Shown: piece after piece, positions 6,445 to 9,291 of the stretch
How positions within the stretch are numbered: the first letter of the stretch is position 1
How the letters are laid out: each line of letters opens with the position of its first letter
From: Nitrososphaera sp.
GTDB taxonomy: Archaea; Thermoproteota; Nitrososphaeria; Nitrososphaerales; Nitrososphaeraceae
Direction: 5' to 3'
DNA length: 9,291 bases
Assembly (NCBI GenBank): GCA_023252395.1
Contig: JAJPDY010000031.1
Span: forward strand, 1 to 9,291
Made by a program: the position numbers and the translations under genes
Notes under the pieces: model-generated
What the model was told of the DNA's origin: nothing
Database searches by the model: none
Seen by the model: the letters and a program-made list of their open reading frames with translations, nothing else

Positions 6445-7287
6445 ATGGTCGTTGACAACAAGGGCAAGCTAACCTACATCCAGGTAATAAAAGAGGACCT
6501 TGCCATCTTCCACATAACTCCCGATAATGGCCCAATCCCTGACTTTAAGGCGGGCCAGTTTGTAACGCTTGGCCTCCATGTCCCAAGCGAGGGCAAGATA
6601 ATCCGCAGGGCGTATTCTATTGCGTCTCCCCCCGAGCAAAAGAAGCGATTTGAGCTGGTCATCCGCTGGGTAAGAAAGCCGGTTCCCGGCAGGCTTACAA
6701 CCGAGCTCTTTAACAAGAAAGAAGGCGACGAAATCTTGTGGGTCAAGCCGACTGGCATATTTACAATCAATGAAAAAATGGCTGACGGCAGGCCAGACGA
6801 CAGGAGGATGGTCCTGATAGGCGGAGGAACCGGCCTGGCGCCTTTCATATCATATTCAATGCATCTGCGCGCGATAGGAAGCAAGCGCGAAGTCGTGGTG
6901 CTACATGGCGCAAGCTATGTGGACGAATTGAGCTACAAAGACCTCCTGACTTCGCTTGAAGAAGAGAGCCTTGACAAGGGAAAAGACAAGTGGAACTTCC
7001 GCTACCGCGCCAGCATCAGCAGGCCACAAGAATGGTTCAACCGGACTTGGGCAGGTCAGAAGGGCAGAGTCGAGTCGTTCCTCCGTCCAAAGGCAGGCAA
7101 GGATCTCTCACCGCTTGAAGAGCTGGTAGGCGAAAAGGTGACACCAGAGAACACGTCGTTCTACATATGCGGCTGGCAGGGAACGGTTGATGGGGCGCTT
7201 GACTATTTGATTCCAAAGGGCTTTGTCACCGAGCGCAACAAGCGCAAAGACGGAAGCTACGACATCAAATTCGAGTCGTACGGCTAA
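6445..7287 (+). CDS. Ferredoxin/flavodoxin-NADP+ reductase-like flavoprotein
   Basis: A plant-type FNR-superfamily enzyme: FAD shuttles electrons between NAD(P)H and a one-electron carrier, most likely ferredoxin. The 280 residues divide into an N-terminal FAD beta-barrel (about 1-110) with AGQFV at 36-40 and the FAD motif RAYSIAS at 55-61, a GRLTTEL stretch at 82-88 contacting FAD phosphate, and a C-terminal NAD(P) domain with GGGTGLAPF at 126-134, the RYRASISRP segment at 186-194, and FYICGWQGT at 239-247 carrying the conserved Cys-Gly. No iron-sulfur or haem domain is fused, so it is closest in layout to bacterial Fpr. NADP versus NAD preference is inferred. TTG 6418 would lengthen it by nine residues but sits in the promoter. 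A T-run follows the stop codon. It may supply reduced ferredoxin to enzymes such as the nearby radical SAM protein. Confidence 0.88.
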   Translation: MVVDNKGKLTYIQVIKEDLAIFHITPDNGPIPDFKAGQFVTLGLHVPSEGKIIRRAYSIASPPEQKKRFELVIRWVRKPVPGRLTTELFNKKEGDEILWVKPTGIFTINEKMADGRPDDRRMVLIGGGTGLAPFISYSMHLRAIGSKREVVVLHGASYVDELSYKDLLTSLEEESLDKGKDKWNFRYRASISRPQEWFNRTWAGQKGRVESFLRPKAGKDLSPLEELVGEKVTPENTSFYICGWQGTVDGALDYLIPKGFVTERNKRKDGSYDIKFESYG

Positions 7288-7292
7288 CTCCC

Positions 7293-7301
7293 TTCTTTTT
7301 T
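7293..7301 (+). terminator. T-rich archaeal terminator after the reductase gene
   Basis: TTCTTTTTT begins six bases after the TAA stop at 7285-7287. Archaeal RNA polymerase stops at such runs without a hairpin, and none is visible here. Confidence 0.5.
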
Positions 7302-7307
7302 AAAGCC

Positions 7308-7315
7308 TTATATTT
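7308..7315 (+). promoter_or_regulatory. TATA box for the 109-residue protein gene
   Basis: TTATATTT is centred about 27 nt before ATG 7338, so the message is probably leaderless. It immediately follows the T-run ending the previous gene, and AAAGCC before it could serve as the BRE. Confidence 0.55.
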
Positions 7316-7337
7316 TCGTCAATGAGATTGAACAATA

Positions 7338-7667
7338 ATGAGATTTGAATTTGAAGAATTTGCCACGATAGAGGATGTTTTTCTCTATCTAGTCTCTGTT
7401 GCGCCATACATGAAGCAGGTCATGCCGATCAGCTCGTACAAGGGCTACATCTTTTCCATAGTGCCGCTGACACCGCTGTCTGGCGATGTCCTGATGATGA
7501 TATACACAAAGGGCAAGCTCGACTCCGGGCTTGTAGAATTTGACGTGTCAACCAAAAAGTTCAAGACGGTGCCTGCCGTTGAGCGCGCCGACAGGAACTA
7601 CTTTATCGTACTTGCGCCCAAAGTGGCCACGCTGGCAGACGAAGCTATCAAAGCCTTGGAAGGTTAG
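7338..7667 (+). CDS. Unrecognised small protein, 109 residues
   Basis: I do not recognise the family. The chain alternates hydrophobic strands and short helices: an acidic N-terminus (MRFEFEEFATIEDVFLYL), a GYIFSIVPL strand, a GDVLMMIYTKG strand-turn, a VEFDVSTKKFKTVP strand pair, a YFIVLAP strand and a C-terminal helix (ATLADEAIKALEG). It suggests a compact alpha/beta single domain, soluble, without cysteines or metal motifs. The TATA box at 7308 with 27-nt spacing supports ATG 7338 and a leaderless message. It is transcribed alone, after the reductase, and its stop codon overlaps the stop of the convergent radical SAM gene. Confidence 0.75.
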   Translation: MRFEFEEFATIEDVFLYLVSVAPYMKQVMPISSYKGYIFSIVPLTPLSGDVLMMIYTKGKLDSGLVEFDVSTKKFKTVPAVERADRNYFIVLAPKVATLADEAIKALEG

Positions 7668-9247
7668 AGTCGTGGCGGCGCGGTAGCCGTCACGGACCTT
7701 TTGCCCGAGTACCTTGCGACAATATCCTCTGGAAGCTGGCCGTTGAACAGGTCTTTTGACAGCCCGCGCAGGTATCTCATGATTGCCCACGTCCCTGCCT
7801 TGATAAGAGCGGCCATGAACACCTTCATCGCCGGCCCGTATGTCTTGTTTCTGATGATGATTGGTATGATGTCGTTTATGACGCGCAGGTTGTGCTCCCA
7901 GCATCTCCAGAACAGCGTGAACTGGGCTTCGTTGAGGTTGCCAAAGTGCATAGAGTTCTTTTCAGAAAAGTCCTGGTAGAGCAATGGCGCCACAAGCCCT
8001 CTCATGCCAGTCTGCTTAAAGTCCTCGATAAGGTCGATAGTGTATTGTGTCTCATCTGGAGTCTCGTCAGGCCATCCGATAATGAGCGTAAGAGCAGGGA
8101 ACCAGTTGTTCTGGTTGAGTATCTTGCAGCCATCTCTTACAACTGCACCCCATTCTTCTGGCTGGAATGGCTTTGTCTTTACGCCAAGGTGCTTCTTTAC
8201 CATCCTCGGGGCGACTGTCTCGATGCCAAGGTTGGTTGCAAGCCACCTGCCGCCGGCTACATTCATGCCGTTAATTTCGGACATCTTTTTAATTAGGTCC
8301 GGCGAGGACGCAACTGCAGAAAGCGTCATGTGGGTGGTGCCTACAAAGCGGGCTCCTGTTGACTTTAAGCCGCTCCAGAGCTCGGTGATGGCTTCTGCGT
8401 TTGGCACAAAGTCCTTGTTATCGCAACCGTAGAGCAGCATTTCGTCAGACTGGAGCCAGATCGAGTCAAAGCCATAGTCGAAGTTGAGCTTGGCCTCCTT
8501 TTGCAGCCTTTCAAGAGGAAAGTCCTTCTTGGACCTCTTGTTGACGTCGCAAAAGTCGCAGCCCCTGCCGCAGCCGCGCATCGCTTCAATGAGCGAATTG
8601 ACTGTCGGGCCCTGCATCATGGGAACGTTTTCGATGTTGCGGACAAAGGTGTGGAGAAGTTCTGGCGCGTCGCCGGCTTCCAAGTCATGGAAAAGGTCAA
8701 GCGCAAGCTCGTCTGCCTCACCAATGACTACTGTATCGATGCCGTGGATCTTCATCCTGTCTGGCTTGGCAAGCTCCCAAGAGCCGTTGCCGCCGACTAC
8801 AACCTTAAAGTTGTATTTCTTTTTTAGCTGAATAATAGAAGCGCACATCTTTTTGAATTTCATGGCAACGTACGACAGTTTTTCAGGCGACATTGTTGTC
8901 GTTACAGGTGCCATGCCAAGCGGGTCCATCACATTGATGCCAACAACTTTGGTGTCAGGCCCGATGCACTTGGCCAGCATCTCAGGGTGTGCAAGGAATA
9001 TTTCGTCACGCCTGTATTCCTTTAGCAGCGCCCCTTCGATTCTTCTCAGGCCGCACTGCGCCACCTTGACCCCGCCCGTGCTCTGGTCAGTCTCGACACT
9101 TGGGCAGAATAACTTGTCAAATACAAATTCGGGAACCAGTTCATATGGCCCACACGCGATGAAGCCATAGAGAAAATTGCCCCTGTAGTTTGTCATCAAG
9201 CTGCGGTCCGCGGTTAAAACTATCCGTTTACCACCTGATTCTACCAT
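7664..9247 (-). CDS. Radical SAM protein with N-terminal cobalamin-binding-like domain
   Basis: Uses a [4Fe-4S] cluster and S-adenosylmethionine to generate a 5'-deoxyadenosyl radical; cobalamin-type members often act on unactivated carbons. The 527 residues comprise an N-terminal segment with TADRSLMTNYRGNF (12-25), a B12-binding-like Rossmann region (about 95-200) with VVVGGNG at 149-155 and VVIGEADE at 173-180, and the radical SAM barrel from about 215. The cluster motif is C226-GRG-C230-DF-C233 (CxxxCxxC), followed by GIETVAPRM (341-349) and IIGWPDETPDET (389-400). The DxHxxG cobalamin-ligand motif is not seen, as in other class B enzymes. A basic amphipathic helix lies near 470-500. Substrate is unknown: archaeal relatives of this layout include lipid-modifying enzymes (GDGT ring synthases), but tRNA or cofactor modification is equally possible from sequence alone. 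ATG 9247 fits the TATA box at 9281. Confidence 0.88.
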   Translation of the reverse strand: MVESGGKRIVLTADRSLMTNYRGNFLYGFIACGPYELVPEFVFDKLFCPSVETDQSTGGVKVAQCGLRRIEGALLKEYRRDEIFLAHPEMLAKCIGPDTKVVGINVMDPLGMAPVTTTMSPEKLSYVAMKFKKMCASIIQLKKKYNFKVVVGGNGSWELAKPDRMKIHGIDTVVIGEADELALDLFHDLEAGDAPELLHTFVRNIENVPMMQGPTVNSLIEAMRGCGRGCDFCDVNKRSKKDFPLERLQKEAKLNFDYGFDSIWLQSDEMLLYGCDNKDFVPNAEAITELWSGLKSTGARFVGTTHMTLSAVASSPDLIKKMSEINGMNVAGGRWLATNLGIETVAPRMVKKHLGVKTKPFQPEEWGAVVRDGCKILNQNNWFPALTLIIGWPDETPDETQYTIDLIEDFKQTGMRGLVAPLLYQDFSEKNSMHFGNLNEAQFTLFWRCWEHNLRVINDIIPIIIRNKTYGPAMKVFMAALIKAGTWAIMRYLRGLSKDLFNGQLPEDIVARYSGKRSVTATAPPRL

Positions 9248-9250
9248 GAT

Positions 9251-9262
9251 GTGTGTATCAGT
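9251..9262 (-). repeat. Copy 2 of the 12-base shared sequence
   Basis: On the minus strand this reads ACTGATACACAC, identical to 6384-6395. Here it lies between the TATA box and the ATG, around the predicted transcription start, where a bound protein would block initiation. Confidence 0.4.
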
Positions 9263-9277
9263 TATTCGATACCTGAT
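9255..9277. repeat. Overlapping inverted repeats in the radical SAM promoter
   Basis: GTATC at 9255-9259 pairs with GATAC at 9268-9272, and ATCAG at 9257-9261 pairs with CTGAT at 9273-9277. The arms overlap the predicted transcription start, so an operator is plausible though short. Confidence 0.3.
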
Positions 9278-9280
9278 GGC

Positions 9281-9286
9281 TATAAA
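9281..9286 (-). promoter_or_regulatory. TATA box for the radical SAM gene
   Basis: On the minus strand this reads TTTATA, within GATTTATAGCC. Transcription about 27 nt downstream would begin near 9257, leaving a leader of roughly ten bases before ATG 9247. Confidence 0.5.
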
Positions 9287-9291
9287 TCTAT

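Noticed and set aside
7322..7348. Tiny upstream reading frame (8 codons) overlapping the start of the 109-residue gene
   Set aside because: Its ATG is only about 10 nt from the TATA box, so it should lie upstream of the transcription start and not be transcribed.
7322..7349. Near-direct repeat ATGAGATT(T)GAA around the start at 7338
   Set aside because: Two short AT-rich copies within 28 bases; no further copies and no obvious role beyond chance or a small duplication.
7892..8432. Plus-strand open frames inside the radical SAM gene
   Set aside because: They lie opposite well-conserved radical SAM motifs and have composition typical of shadow frames.
1..9291. CRISPR array, insertion sequence, toxin-antitoxin or defence island
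   Set aside because: No regularly spaced repeats, terminal inverted repeats, transposase or defence motifs are visible; the gene content is housekeeping.

Overview
The window reads as ordinary chromosomal DNA of an ammonia-oxidising archaeon (Thaumarchaeota/Nitrososphaerota), most like the soil Nitrososphaera group. The reasons are an archaeal mevalonate-pathway tail (isopentenyl phosphate kinase, type 2 isomerase, short-chain prenyl synthase), an archaeal/eukaryote-like GluRS, TATA-box promoters about 27 nt before start codons, TTG/GTG starts, a GC content near one half by eye, and small orphan proteins. The organism call is inference; no rRNA or other marker gene is present.

Positions 4-5496 hold five plus-strand genes that are almost certainly one transcript: ipk, fni, idsA, gltX and a FAH-fold hydrolase. 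Gene junctions are 0 nt, a 4-nt overlap, 4 nt, and 6 nt. The first three genes make isopentenyl diphosphate from isopentenyl phosphate, isomerise it to DMAPP, and condense the two into a C20 prenyl diphosphate for ether lipids. The operon probably begins upstream of the window.

Positions 5497-7667 hold single-gene units with their own promoters: an unrecognised ~164-residue protein (+), a 95-residue helical protein (-), a ferredoxin/flavodoxin-NADP reductase-like flavoprotein (+) and an unrecognised 109-residue protein (+). Most appear to be leaderless or to have very short leaders.

Positions 7664-9247 hold, on the minus strand, a 527-residue radical SAM enzyme with an N-terminal cobalamin-binding-like region. 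Its promoter lies at the right edge. Both convergent gene pairs overlap at their stop codons by four bases.

The two most interesting points are these. First, a radical SAM enzyme of a type that includes archaeal tetraether-lipid-modifying enzymes lies about 3 kb from a prenyl-lipid precursor operon. Second, a 12-base sequence (ACTGATACACAC) is shared by the promoter regions of that enzyme and of the NADP reductase, which could supply its electrons. No CRISPR array, mobile element, tRNA or rRNA is visible. No gene-free stretch exceeds about 120 bases.
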